From: Paraburkholderia antibiotica
GTDB taxonomy: Bacteria > Pseudomonadota > Gammaproteobacteria > Burkholderiales > Burkholderiaceae
DNA: 64,000 nt
Direction: 5' to 3'
NCBI RefSeq assembly: GCF_012927125.1
Contig: NZ_JABBFZ010000013.1
Span: 149,783-213,782 of the forward strand
Every line of letters begins with the position of its first letter. Position 1 is the stretch's first letter. Below are positions 43,985 to 53,398 of the stretch, in pieces. The notes beneath the pieces were generated by a model, which was given only the letters and a program-made list of their open reading frames with translations, ran no database searches and had not been told where the DNA came from. The position numbers and the translations under genes were made by a program.

Positions 43985-46900
43985 ATGACCGCCCGCCTGC
44001 CCATCGACGGCACGCCCGCTCTCGCCGACTACAAGCTGTCCGACAATCTCACCGCGACGCACGGCCGGATCTTTCTGACCGGCACCCAGGCGCTCGTGCG
44101 TCTCGCGCTGATGCAGCGCGCGCTCGACCAGACACGCGGCCTGAACACCGCCGGCTTCATCAGCGGCTATCGCGGCTCGCCGCTCGGCATGGTCGACCAG
44201 CAATTGTGGAAGGCGAACAAGCTGCTCGCCGCGAGCGACATCCGCTTTCTGCCCGCGATCAACGAAGAGCTCGGCGGCACCGCGGTGCTCGGCACGCAGC
44301 GCGTCGAAGCCGACCCGGAGCGCACCGTCGAAGGCGTGTTTGCGATGTGGTACGGCAAGGGGCCTGGCGTCGACCGCGCGGGCGATGCGCTGAAGCACGG
44401 CAACGCGTACGGCTCGTCGCCGCACGGCGGCGTGCTGGTGGTGGCCGGCGACGATCACGGCTGCGTGTCGTCGTCGATGCCGCATCAGAGCGACTTCGCG
44501 ATGGCCGCCTGGCATATGCCGGTGGTCAATCCGTCGAATATCGCGGACATGCTCGAATTCGGCCTGTACGGCTGGGCGCTGTCGCGCTTCTCGGGCGCGT
44601 GGGTCGGCTACAAGGCGATCTCCGAAACGGTCGAGTCAGGCTCGACCGTCGATCTCGACGCGCTGCAAACCGACTGGGCGATTCCTCAGGATTTCGAAGT
44701 ACCGGCAGGCGGCCTGCACAACCGTTGGCCCGATCTGCCGAGTCTGACGATCGAAGCGCGCCTGCATGCGAAGCTCGACGCGGTGCGTCACTTCGCACGC
44801 GTGAACAGCATCGACAAATGGATCGCGCCGAGCCCGCACGCGAACGTCGGCATCGTCACCTGCGGCAAGGCGCATCTGGATCTGATGGAAGCGCTGCGCC
44901 GGCTCGATCTGACGCTCGCCGATCTCGACGCGGCCGGTGTGCGCATCTACAAGGTCGGGCTATCGTTTCCGCTCGAGATGACGCGTGTCGATGCATTCGT
45001 GTCGGGCCTCTCCGAAGTGCTGGTGATCGAGGAGAAAGGCCCGATCATCGAGCAGCAGATCAAGGACTACCTGTACAACCGCACGCAGGGCGCGCGGCCG
45101 GTCGTGATCGGCAAGCATGCCGAAGACGGCACGTTGCTGCTGTCGTCGCTCGGCGAGCTGCGGCCGTCGCGCATCCTGCCGGTGTTCGCGAACTGGCTCG
45201 CGAAGCACAAGCCCGCGCTCGACCGGCGTGAACGCGTGGTCGATCTGGTCGCACCGCAAATTCTGTCGAACGCGGCCGACAGCGTGAAGCGCACGCCGTA
45301 TTTCTGTTCGGGCTGTCCGCACAACACGTCGACGAAAGTGCCCGACGGGTCGATCGCGCAGGCCGGCATCGGCTGTCACTTCATGGCTTCGTGGATGGAG
45401 CGCGACACCACCGGCCTGATTCAGATGGGCGGCGAAGGCGTCGACTGGGCCGCCCATTCGATGTTCACGAAAACGCGCCACGTGTTCCAGAATCTCGGCG
45501 ACGGCACCTACTTTCACTCCGGCATTCTCGCGATTCGCCAGGCGGTCGCCGCGAAAGCGACGATCACCTACAAGATCCTCTACAACGACGCGGTCGCGAT
45601 GACGGGCGGCCAACCGGTCGACGGCAGCATTTCGGTGCCGCAGATCGCGCGTCAGGTGGAAGCCGAGGGCGTGTCGCGCTTCGTCGTGGTCAGCGACGAG
45701 CCCGAGAAATACGACGGCCATCACGGCCAGTTTCCGCAGGGCACGACGTTTCATCACCGCAGCGAAATGGACGCGGTGCAGCGCGAGCTGCGCGACACCG
45801 ACGGCGTAACCGTGCTGATCTACGACCAGACCTGCGCGGCCGAAAAACGGCGGCGTCGCAAGAAAGGCGAATTTCCCGATCCGAACAAGCGCCTCTTCAT
45901 CAACGAGGAAGTCTGCGAAGGCTGCGGCGATTGCGGCGTGCAGTCGAACTGTCTGTCGGTGGAGCCGGTCGAAACCGCGCTCGGGCGCAAGCGCCGCATC
46001 GATCAGTCGTCGTGCAACAAGGACTACTCGTGCGTGAACGGCTTCTGCCCGAGCTTCGTCACCGTCGAAGGCGGTACGCTGAAAAAGGCCGCGGGCGTCG
46101 CGTTCGATCCGCAGGCGCTCGCCACTCACGTCGACGCGCTGCCGGTGCCCGCCACTCAACTCGATGCCGCGCCGTACGACATTCTCGTCACGGGCGTGGG
46201 CGGCACCGGCGTCGTGACGGTCGGCGCGCTGATCAGCATGGCCGCGCATCTGGAGGGCAAGAGCGCGTCGGTGCTCGACTTCATGGGCTTCGCGCAAAAG
46301 GGCGGCTCGGTGTTGTCGTTCGTGCGCTTTGCCGCGCGCGACGAATGGCTGAACCAGGTGCGCATCGACACGCAGCAGGCCGACGTGCTGCTCGCCTGCG
46401 ACATGGTGGTCGGCGCGAGCGCCGATGCATTGCAGACGGTCCGGCATGGCCGCACGCGCATCGTCGTCAACACGCACGCGATTCCGAACGCGAGCTTCGT
46501 GCAGAACCCGGACGCGACGCTGCACGCCGATGCGCTGATCGACAAGATGCGTCATGCGGCGGGTGAAGAGCGCATGTCGACCTGCGACGCGCAGGCACTC
46601 GCCACGCGTTTTCTTGGCGACACGATCGGCGCCAACATTCTGATGCTTGGCTTCGCGTGGCAGTTGGGTCTCGTGCCGGTATCGTTCGCGGCGATGATGC
46701 GCGCGATCGAACTGAACAACGTCGCGGTGCAGATGAACCAGTTGGCGTTCTCGATCGGCCGCATGGCCGCCGCCGAACCCGCCGCGCTCGAATCGCTGTG
46801 GCAGGCGCGTCATGCGCCGACGCCGGGCGTACGCGTCGATACGCTCGACGAACTGATCGCGCATCGCGAGGCGCGCCTGCTGGCTTACGGCGGCGCGGCC

Positions 46901-47572
46901 TACGTGAAGCGTTATCGCGCGCTGGTCGAGACGGCGCGGCGCGCCGAAGCGTCGACCGATGCAACAAGCGAACGCGTGACACGCGCGGTCGCGACGACGT
47001 TCTACCGGCTGCTCGCGGTGAAGGACGAATATGAGGTCGCGCGTCTGCATACGGACGCGACGTTCCGCGCGGCGCTCGAAGCACAGTTCGACGGCGTCGC
47101 CGGCAAGGACTTCTCGATCCGCTTCAATCTCGCGCCGCCGACGCTCACGCACGCTCAGCACGGCGCCGTGCCCACCAAGAAAACCTACGGTCAGTGGATG
47201 TGGCCCGTGCTCGGCATGCTCGCGAAATGGCGCGGCCTGCGCGGCACGCCGCTCGATCCGTTGGGCCGCACGCTCGAACGCAGGATGGAGCGCGAACTCG
47301 CGAGCGATTACGAAACCACGTTGCAGCGCGCGCTTGCGCAACTCGACGCAAACAGTCTCGACGACGTCGCGAAGCTCGCCGAACTGCATGCGCGAGTGCG
47401 CGGTTACGGTCACGTGAAGCTCGCGAATCTGGCGGGCGTGAAGCGGGGTGAGCGCGAACTCGCCGTACGCTTGCGGATCGACGCGGCGACCGGCGCCGCG
47501 GTGAAGAAGTCGCTCGACGAGATGAAAGGCGCCGGGCAGTTGCGCGGGATTCCGGTGGTGGTGGCGAAGTAG
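43985..47572 (+). CDS. Indolepyruvate ferredoxin oxidoreductase, fused alpha-beta subunits
   Basis: A 1195-residue fused 2-oxoacid:ferredoxin oxidoreductase that decarboxylates aryl pyruvates (indolepyruvate, phenylpyruvate) to aryl-acyl-CoA. The alpha part starts FLTGTQALVRLALMQRALD and GFISGYRGSPLG, the TPP region contains YFCSGCPHNTSTKVP and ILYNDAVAMTGGQP, the Fe-S region CEGCGDCGVQSNCLSVE, and the gamma part begins ILVTGVGGTGVVTVG. Likely used in aromatic amino-acid degradation. The start at ATG 43985 has CGGAGA upstream. Confidence 0.93.
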   Translation: MTARLPIDGTPALADYKLSDNLTATHGRIFLTGTQALVRLALMQRALDQTRGLNTAGFISGYRGSPLGMVDQQLWKANKLLAASDIRFLPAINEELGGTAVLGTQRVEADPERTVEGVFAMWYGKGPGVDRAGDALKHGNAYGSSPHGGVLVVAGDDHGCVSSSMPHQSDFAMAAWHMPVVNPSNIADMLEFGLYGWALSRFSGAWVGYKAISETVESGSTVDLDALQTDWAIPQDFEVPAGGLHNRWPDLPSLTIEARLHAKLDAVRHFARVNSIDKWIAPSPHANVGIVTCGKAHLDLMEALRRLDLTLADLDAAGVRIYKVGLSFPLEMTRVDAFVSGLSEVLVIEEKGPIIEQQIKDYLYNRTQGARPVVIGKHAEDGTLLLSSLGELRPSRILPVFANWLAKHKPALDRRERVVDLVAPQILSNAADSVKRTPYFCSGCPHNTSTKVPDGSIAQAGIGCHFMASWMERDTTGLIQMGGEGVDWAAHSMFTKTRHVFQNLGDGTYFHSGILAIRQAVAAKATITYKILYNDAVAMTGGQPVDGSISVPQIARQVEAEGVSRFVVVSDEPEKYDGHHGQFPQGTTFHHRSEMDAVQRELRDTDGVTVLIYDQTCAAEKRRRRKKGEFPDPNKRLFINEEVCEGCGDCGVQSNCLSVEPVETALGRKRRIDQSSCNKDYSCVNGFCPSFVTVEGGTLKKAAGVAFDPQALATHVDALPVPATQLDAAPYDILVTGVGGTGVVTVGALISMAAHLEGKSASVLDFMGFAQKGGSVLSFVRFAARDEWLNQVRIDTQQADVLLACDMVVGASADALQTVRHGRTRIVVNTHAIPNASFVQNPDATLHADALIDKMRHAAGEERMSTCDAQALATRFLGDTIGANILMLGFAWQLGLVPVSFAAMMRAIELNNVAVQMNQLAFSIGRMAAAEPAALESLWQARHAPTPGVRVDTLDELIAHREARLLAYGGAAYVKRYRALVETARRAEASTDATSERVTRAVATTFYRLLAVKDEYEVARLHTDATFRAALEAQFDGVAGKDFSIRFNLAPPTLTHAQHGAVPTKKTYGQWMWPVLGMLAKWRGLRGTPLDPLGRTLERRMERELASDYETTLQRALAQLDANSLDDVAKLAELHARVRGYGHVKLANLAGVKRGERELAVRLRIDAATGAAVKKSLDEMKGAGQLRGIPVVVAK

Positions 47573-47627
47573 TGCGCCGCTCGGGGGCGGTGTGCGGTTT
47601 GTGCATGCCGCAAGCTGCGGAACGACG

Positions 47628-47666
47628 AAAAAGGCCGCGTCGGTTTAGAACCGAAGCGGCCTTTTT
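47628..47666. terminator. Bidirectional terminator between ferredoxin oxidoreductase and cutC
   Basis: AAAAAGGCCGC (47628-47638) pairs with GCGGCCTTTTT (47656-47666); an inner TCGGTTT/AACCGA stem extends it. A and T runs on the two sides serve the converging genes. Confidence 0.88.
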
Positions 47667-47738
47667 CTGCTACCTGCTTTGCGGTGCGTGCGTCAGGCCG
47701 CAACGCCACCAGGTTGCATCACCTCACGCCTCTTCACT

Positions 47739-48434
47739 TCACATCGCCTCAAGCAACGCCCTCACCCGCGCGACTTTCTCGCCATCGACCGCCGCGAGGC
47801 CATTGCCGTTCACGCGCACGCCCGAACCGAAATGCACCGCCTCGACGCGCGTCCTGTTCACGAAGCCCGCCAGCGCATCCATCGTCAATCCGGCGCCAGC
47901 GAGCACCGTGCAATGCGAGCCCACGGCCTGCCGCACGAGCTCACCGATCATGGCTTCCGCCTGCAGCACCGACGGTTGTCCGCCCGAGGTCAGCACGTTC
48001 GTCACCGCATCGAAGGAAAGCAGCACGTCGAGCGCTTCGTGAAGATCGCGGGCTTCGTCGAACGCGCGATGAAACGTGATCGCAAGTCCATCGGCGGCCT
48101 CGCACACGCGCGCGAGACCTTCGCGGTCGATCGCGCGCTGCGCATCGAGCATGCCGATCACGATGCCGTTCGCGCGCGCCGCCTTCACCGCGCGGATGTC
48201 GCGCAGCATCACCGCGTAGTCGTCGGCGTCGTAGACGAAGCCACGGCTATGCGGCCGCACGATCACGTTGACGGGAATCTCGACCGCGTCGACCACCGCT
48301 TCGATCAGGCCGACGCTCGGCGTCAGCCCGCCCTCGCCCATCGCGGTAACGAGTTCGAGACGGTCGGCACCCGCGCGCGCGGCAAGGCGCGCATCGGCGA
48401 CGGTGGTGGCAATCACTTCGAGCAACACGGACAT
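47739..48434 (-). CDS. cutC: CutC family copper homeostasis protein
   Basis: A 231-residue TIM barrel of the CutC family: ARAGADRLELVTAMGEGGLTPS, VIVRPHSRGFVYD, GLAITFHRAFDEA and LTSGGQPS are conserved blocks. CutC was linked to copper tolerance in E. coli, though its biochemical role is unsettled. It stands alone on the minus strand between two terminator regions. Confidence 0.9.
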   Translation of the reverse strand: MSVLLEVIATTVADARLAARAGADRLELVTAMGEGGLTPSVGLIEAVVDAVEIPVNVIVRPHSRGFVYDADDYAVMLRDIRAVKAARANGIVIGMLDAQRAIDREGLARVCEAADGLAITFHRAFDEARDLHEALDVLLSFDAVTNVLTSGGQPSVLQAEAMIGELVRQAVGSHCTVLAGAGLTMDALAGFVNRTRVEAVHFGSGVRVNGNGLAAVDGEKVARVRALLEAM

Positions 48435-48496
48435 GAGCGCAGCCTGATGTCGTTAAAAACGACATCATCGCAGAAGCGCGAATCGTGCGGCCAGCG

Positions 48497-49771
48497 TCAG
48501 CGCTCCTCGTCCACCCAGTCGATATCGCCGCACAGCACGCAGGTCTCGTTGCCGACGCGCGTCGCCACCGACAGCGTCACGCACGGCAACGCCTCGTTGA
48601 TCGACAGATACGGCCGCGTCACGTGCACGCGCTCCGGCGCATTGATCGCCGCACTGAAGTACGGCCGCCGCAGCCAGTTCGCGCCCTGCGCATCGGCGAG
48701 CGGCAGAAAGCGCGTTTCGTGCGCCGCGCGATCGGCGCGCAGCACGACGTTGCGTCCCGCCTGCCGGCCCTTCGCGTCGAGCAGAAAACAGCGCGCCGCG
48801 TGATCGAGCGCGAGGAAGTTCCAGCACACTTCGTCGAGCGGCTCGCCGGCAGCGAGTCTTTCGGCGGCACGTTCGAACGCGCGCAGATACGGCGCGAGCC
48901 GGCTCGCGCTACGGCGCTCGCGCGCCTCGGCCTGCTCGCGATAGCGCTCGGTGACTTCGCCAATGCAGGCGACCGCGTGCGTCGCGTCCGCGAGTCCCGG
49001 GCCCGGGCGGCCGAAGAAAAAGCCCTGCACGAAGTCGGCGTTGCAGGCGAGCGCCATCTGCGCTTCGTGCTCGGTCTCGACGCCTTCGATCAGCACCAGT
49101 TTGCCCGCCTCGTGCAGCAGCGCGACGAGCCCCGGCAGGATCGTCGCCATGTCGGCGCGATGCGCGGCGTGCGACAGCATGATGCGGTCGAGCTTGACGA
49201 TGTCGGGATTCAGTTGCCAGATGCGCTCGATGTTCGAATGGCCGGCGCCGAAATCGTCGAGCGCGATCAGGAAGCCGCGCTCGCGAAACTCGCGCACCGC
49301 ATCGGCGAGCCGGTCGAGATCCTCGGCGCTCTGCTCGAGCACTTCGAGCACCACACGCCGCGGCGACAGATCGAGCCGCCGCAGATTCGCGAGCAGCGCC
49401 GCCGCCAGATACGGATCGGTCAGCACGCCGGGATGCACGTTGAGGAACAGCCATTCGCGCTCCGCGCCGAGCACCTTGAAGTTCTCCAGATGCAGCGTCT
49501 GCGCGAGCCGGTCGAGCTGCAAGCCCTCGCCCACGCGTGCGGCGTCGCCGAACACGTCGAGCGGCGACACCGGCCGATCGAGCGCGTCGTGCGCGCGCAG
49601 CAAGCCCTCGTAGCCGACCGCCCGCATATGCGACAGGCTGAAGATCGGCTGAAACACGCTCGTCAGCGTCAGCTCGCCATGCTGCACCGAATAGCGATGC
49701 AGGCCCGAAGCCACTTCGACCTCGAAGCCGTGCGGCACGCTCGCCGCTCTATCCTGTTGCGCAATCGTCAT
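48497..49771 (-). CDS. EAL-domain cyclic-di-GMP phosphodiesterase
   Basis: A 424-residue cytoplasmic protein. An EAL domain fills residues 30-270: YEGLLR (variant of the EAL signature, with the Glu kept), LFLNVHP, LEVLEQ, IALDDFGAGHSN, VKLDR, IEGVETE and GFFFGRP, so all metal and catalytic residues appear present. The C-terminal 150 residues (after RYREQAEARE) look like a sensory domain with two late Cys (ETCVLCGDIDW). It would hydrolyse c-di-GMP; the Cys pair might sense redox or metal (inference). Confidence 0.9.
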   Translation of the reverse strand: MTIAQQDRAASVPHGFEVEVASGLHRYSVQHGELTLTSVFQPIFSLSHMRAVGYEGLLRAHDALDRPVSPLDVFGDAARVGEGLQLDRLAQTLHLENFKVLGAEREWLFLNVHPGVLTDPYLAAALLANLRRLDLSPRRVVLEVLEQSAEDLDRLADAVREFRERGFLIALDDFGAGHSNIERIWQLNPDIVKLDRIMLSHAAHRADMATILPGLVALLHEAGKLVLIEGVETEHEAQMALACNADFVQGFFFGRPGPGLADATHAVACIGEVTERYREQAEARERRSASRLAPYLRAFERAAERLAAGEPLDEVCWNFLALDHAARCFLLDAKGRQAGRNVVLRADRAAHETRFLPLADAQGANWLRRPYFSAAINAPERVHVTRPYLSINEALPCVTLSVATRVGNETCVLCGDIDWVDEER

Positions 49772-50084
49772 GCAGTCCTCTCACGCGGGAACTGGCCGGT
49801 CCGAGCGCGGAAAGCACGCAGCCCCGCGCCGGTTCTCAAAATGTGCGTCATCGTTACCGCTTAAGCAAGCTCCATGCGCACGGTGGCGCACATATCACCG
49901 TAATTCAACCGAAAGATTGCACCGACGACGCGGCGTGTGCGCCGCCGACGGGCGCCGCACGCACCGTCGCGGTGCATTGGCGGTGCCCACCTCGCGGCCC
50001 GCGTGTGCGCGGCCGGGCTACACTCGACCCTGCGCGTGGTGGCCCCTCCACAAGAAATTCCCTTCAATCCGTCCAGAATCCACG

Positions 50085-51740
50085 ATGGAAATTGTCTTCA
50101 CCGTCCTGATCCTGTTGCTCGCCGTCGCGGGCTCGGGAGTACTGACCCGGTCGCTGCCGTTCAAGCTGCCGCTGCCGCTCGTGCAGATCGCGATCGGCGC
50201 GCTGCTCGCGTGGCCGCGTTTCGATCTGCACGTCACGTTCGATCCGGAAATCTTCATGCTGTTGTTCATCCCGCCGCTGCTGTTCGCGGATGGCTGGCGC
50301 ATTCCGAAGCGCGAATTCTTCATGGCGAGGCGCGCGATCCTGATGCTCGCGCTCGGCCTCGTGTTCATGACGGTGCTGGTGGTCGGCTACTTCGTGCATG
50401 CGCTGGTGCCGCAGATTTCGTTGCCGGTCGCGTTCGCGCTCGCCGCGGTGTTGTCGCCGACCGACGCGGTCGCGCTGTCCGGCATCGCCGGCAAGGGCAA
50501 GATTCCGGGGCAGCTGATGCACATCCTCGAAGGCGAAGCGTTGATGAACGATGCGTCGGGCCTCGTCGCGCTGAAGTTCGCGATCGCGGCTGCGCTGACC
50601 GGTGCGTTCTCGCTGCGCGCCGCGTCGGTGAGCTTCGTCGTGATCGCGCTGGGCGGCCTCGCGGTCGGCGCGGCGGTCAGCATGCTGTTCAGCTTCGTGT
50701 CCACGCGCTTTCTGAATCTCACCGAGGAAGGCGACCCCGCGCCTGGCGTCGTAATGACGCTGCTGATTCCGTTCGCCGCCTATCTGTGCGCGGAACGCTT
50801 CGAGCTGTCGGGCGTCCTCGCCGCGGTGGCCGCCGGCATGACGATGAACTACACGAGCATCGCGAACGCGTGGCAGGTGTCGTCGCGAGTCCGCGCGACC
50901 AGCACGTGGACGATGATCGAGTTCGTCTTCAACGGCATGGTGTTCATCATGCTGGGGCTGCAGTTTCCGCACATTCTCGGTCGCGCGCTGCTCGACGCGC
51001 ACGAAACCAGCGACCGCCAGGTCGGGCTGCTGATCGGCTACATCGTCACGGTGGCGCTCGCGCTGTACGCGATGCGCTTCGCCTGGGTGTGGCTGCTGCG
51101 CCGGTTCGCGAGCCGCGGCGCGGCGAAACAGGGCGTCGCCAATGCGGTGCCGGGGCTGCGCATGGTGTCGGTGACGACGGTGGCCGGCGTGCGCGGCGCG
51201 GTCACGCTCGCGGGCGTGCTGTCGCTGCCGGAGCTGCTGCCGAACGGCACGCCGCTGCCGGGACGCGATCTGGCGATCTTCATTGCGTCGGGCGTGATCC
51301 TGCTGTCGCTGCTGGTCGCGGTCGTCGCGTTGCCGCTGCTGCTGCGCGGCTGGCGACGCGGCAAGGATCCGCACGCGGCCGAGGAAGCGTTCGCGCGCAC
51401 GCTGTCCGCGCAGGCCGCGATCCGCGCGGTCGATCAGATCCACGACACCGAATGCGCGGACCTCGACGAGTCGGAACAGGCGTACGCGACCGACGTGACC
51501 GCGCGTGTGATGGACGTGTATCGCCGCCGCCTGGCGACGCTCGACGGCGAGCAGGCGCCGCGCGAGCTGGCGCGCCGCGCCGATCTGCTCGAATTCCGCA
51601 TGAAGCTCGCGGCGATGCGCGCGGAGCGCAAGGCGCTGCTCGAATTGCGCAACAGCCAGAAGATCAACGACGAAACGCTGAACAAGCTGATGCGTGAGGT
51701 GGATCTGTCGGAGACCGCGCTGACTGCGCGTAAGGGGTAG
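50085..51740 (+). CDS. Na+/H+ antiporter, CPA1 family
   Basis: A 551-residue inner-membrane antiporter with about twelve membrane segments. AAVLSPTDAVALSGI and EGEALMNDASGLVALKFA contain the ion-binding Asp residues of the CPA1/NhaP family; GVRGAVTLAGVLSLP is the later conserved block. A hydrophilic C-terminal tail of about 130 residues, predicted coiled, follows (AEEAFARTLSAQ...). ATG 50085 fits the family. Confidence 0.92.
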   Translation: MEIVFTVLILLLAVAGSGVLTRSLPFKLPLPLVQIAIGALLAWPRFDLHVTFDPEIFMLLFIPPLLFADGWRIPKREFFMARRAILMLALGLVFMTVLVVGYFVHALVPQISLPVAFALAAVLSPTDAVALSGIAGKGKIPGQLMHILEGEALMNDASGLVALKFAIAAALTGAFSLRAASVSFVVIALGGLAVGAAVSMLFSFVSTRFLNLTEEGDPAPGVVMTLLIPFAAYLCAERFELSGVLAAVAAGMTMNYTSIANAWQVSSRVRATSTWTMIEFVFNGMVFIMLGLQFPHILGRALLDAHETSDRQVGLLIGYIVTVALALYAMRFAWVWLLRRFASRGAAKQGVANAVPGLRMVSVTTVAGVRGAVTLAGVLSLPELLPNGTPLPGRDLAIFIASGVILLSLLVAVVALPLLLRGWRRGKDPHAAEEAFARTLSAQAAIRAVDQIHDTECADLDESEQAYATDVTARVMDVYRRRLATLDGEQAPRELARRADLLEFRMKLAAMRAERKALLELRNSQKINDETLNKLMREVDLSETALTARKG

Positions 51741-51788
51741 GACGTGGCGGCGGGGCCGGCGTGATCGATCGCCCCAAAAAGCAAAACC

Positions 51789-51815
51789 GGCACCGGCGCA
51801 TTGCACGCCGGTGCC
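51789..51815 (-). terminator. Intrinsic terminator of the uracil/xanthine permease gene
   Basis: GGCACCGGCG (51789-51798) pairs with CGCCGGTGCC (51806-51815). On the minus strand it is followed by a T-rich tract (51773-51788). It also lies just after the antiporter stop. Confidence 0.8.
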
Positions 51816-51841
51816 GCTCAGGCGCAAGCTCAGGCGAACGC

Positions 51842-53149
51842 TCAGGCCACCGGACCTTGCGCCGGCTTCCTTCTCAACAGCGCGTACAGGATGATCGCGC
51901 CGAACGTCGCGGTGCCGATGCCGCCGAGCCCGAAACCGCCGAGCTTCAGCGAGAAGTCGCCAGCGCCGAGCACGAGCGTGACGGCCGCGACGATCAGGTT
52001 GCGGTTGTCGGAGAAGTCGACCTTGTTGACGACCCAGATGCGCGCGCCCGTCACCGCGATCAGCCCGAACACGACGATCGACACACCACCCAGCACCGGG
52101 CCCGGAATCGTCTGGATCACCGCGCCGAACTTCGGCGAGAAGCCGAGCACCAGCGCGATTAGCGCGGCGATCACGAACACCAGCGTCGAGTAGATCTTCG
52201 TCACCGCCATCACGCCGATGTTCTCCGCGTACGTGGTCACGCCGGTGCCACCCGCGAAGCCGGACACGATGGTCGCGAGCGCGTCGCCGAGAAACGCGCG
52301 GCCGATATAGCGGTCGAGGTTCTGGCCGGTCATCGCGCTGACCGCCTTGATATGGCCGAGATTTTCGGCGACGAGGATCACTGCGATCGGCGCGAGCAAT
52401 GCCATCGCGTGCGGATCGAACACCGGCGACGTGAAGTGCGGCATGCCGAACCACGCGGCGTTCGCGACGATCGAGAAATCGATCGGCTTGCCCATGCCGA
52501 GACCGTTGGTGACGATCGCGTAAATCACGTACGCGAGCAGCAGGCCGATCAGGATCAGCAGACGCTGCAGCATGCCGCGCGCGAACACCGCGACCGCGCC
52601 GACGCACAGCACCGTGACGAGCGCCATCCACGAATCGAAGTTGCTGCCGCTCACGCCATGCACCGCGATCGGCGCAAGGTTCAGACCGATCACGCAGACA
52701 ATCGCGCCGGTCACGACCGGCGGCATCAGCGTTTCGATCCAGCGCGTGCCGACCGCCGACACGATCAGGCCGATCACCCCGTACGCGACCCCGCACGCGA
52801 TGATCCCGCCCAGCGCGACCGGAATGTTCGCGTTCAGCCCGTGTCCGCCGTAGCCGGTCACCGCGATCACGAGACCGATGAACGCGAAGCTCGATCCCAG
52901 GTAGCTCGGCACGCGGCCGCCCACCAGCACGAAGAACAGTAGCGTGCCGATCCCCGACATGAAGATGCACAGGTTCGGATCGAAGCCCATCAGGAGCGGC
53001 GCGAGCACAGTCGAGCCGAACATCGCGACCACGTGCTGGACGCCCATCGCGACCATCTGCGGCCAGCCGAGCCGTTCGTCGATACCGACGATGCCGCCCT
53101 CGGCGGCGGCAGGCTGGCGGCGCCAGCGGGGGAAATAGGATGCGGCCAT
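51842..53149 (-). CDS. uraA: NCS2 family uracil/xanthine permease
   Basis: A 435-residue transporter with fourteen membrane segments. MVAMGVQHVVAMFGSTVLAP is the N-terminal NCS2 signature, and AENLGHIKAVSAMTG and GGTGVTTYAENIGVMAVT are the substrate-site helices as in UraA. It imports uracil or a related nucleobase with protons. ATG 53149 has CAGGAGA ahead; the longer frame to 53395 is unsupported. The symbol is given for the closest family member; RutG-like function is possible. Confidence 0.88.
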   Translation of the reverse strand: MAASYFPRWRRQPAAAEGGIVGIDERLGWPQMVAMGVQHVVAMFGSTVLAPLLMGFDPNLCIFMSGIGTLLFFVLVGGRVPSYLGSSFAFIGLVIAVTGYGGHGLNANIPVALGGIIACGVAYGVIGLIVSAVGTRWIETLMPPVVTGAIVCVIGLNLAPIAVHGVSGSNFDSWMALVTVLCVGAVAVFARGMLQRLLILIGLLLAYVIYAIVTNGLGMGKPIDFSIVANAAWFGMPHFTSPVFDPHAMALLAPIAVILVAENLGHIKAVSAMTGQNLDRYIGRAFLGDALATIVSGFAGGTGVTTYAENIGVMAVTKIYSTLVFVIAALIALVLGFSPKFGAVIQTIPGPVLGGVSIVVFGLIAVTGARIWVVNKVDFSDNRNLIVAAVTLVLGAGDFSLKLGGFGLGGIGTATFGAIILYALLRRKPAQGPVA

Positions 53150-53398
53150 CGCGAGGGTTCTCCTGTGGGTCGGCGTGGTGTGTGGTGATGGCCGGCTGCG
53201 CGCGCCCAATGGCGGGCGCTCCGGCAAGTTACGCGCGAGTTTACGGAGAGCAATAAGGGCTGGCAAGCGAGAGCTGGCGGTAGGCCCCTGCGGGAGCCTG
53301 GGGGTGGGCCCCAGCGGGGAGCCAAGGGGCGGGACCCAAGGGCACAGCCCGGGGACGAGATCGGGAGGCTGCGCCGGCAAGCCGGACCAGCGCACGCG

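Noticed and set aside
44960..47413. Open frame of over 800 codons antisense to the ferredoxin oxidoreductase
   Set aside because: The plus strand encodes recognisable TPP and Fe-S motifs across the same interval; the antisense frame is an Arg/His-rich shadow.
53270..53370. Repetitive GC-rich stretch between the permease and the cyclase genes
   Set aside because: Short gggcc-type motifs recur but without a fixed period, so I do not list it as a tandem repeat.
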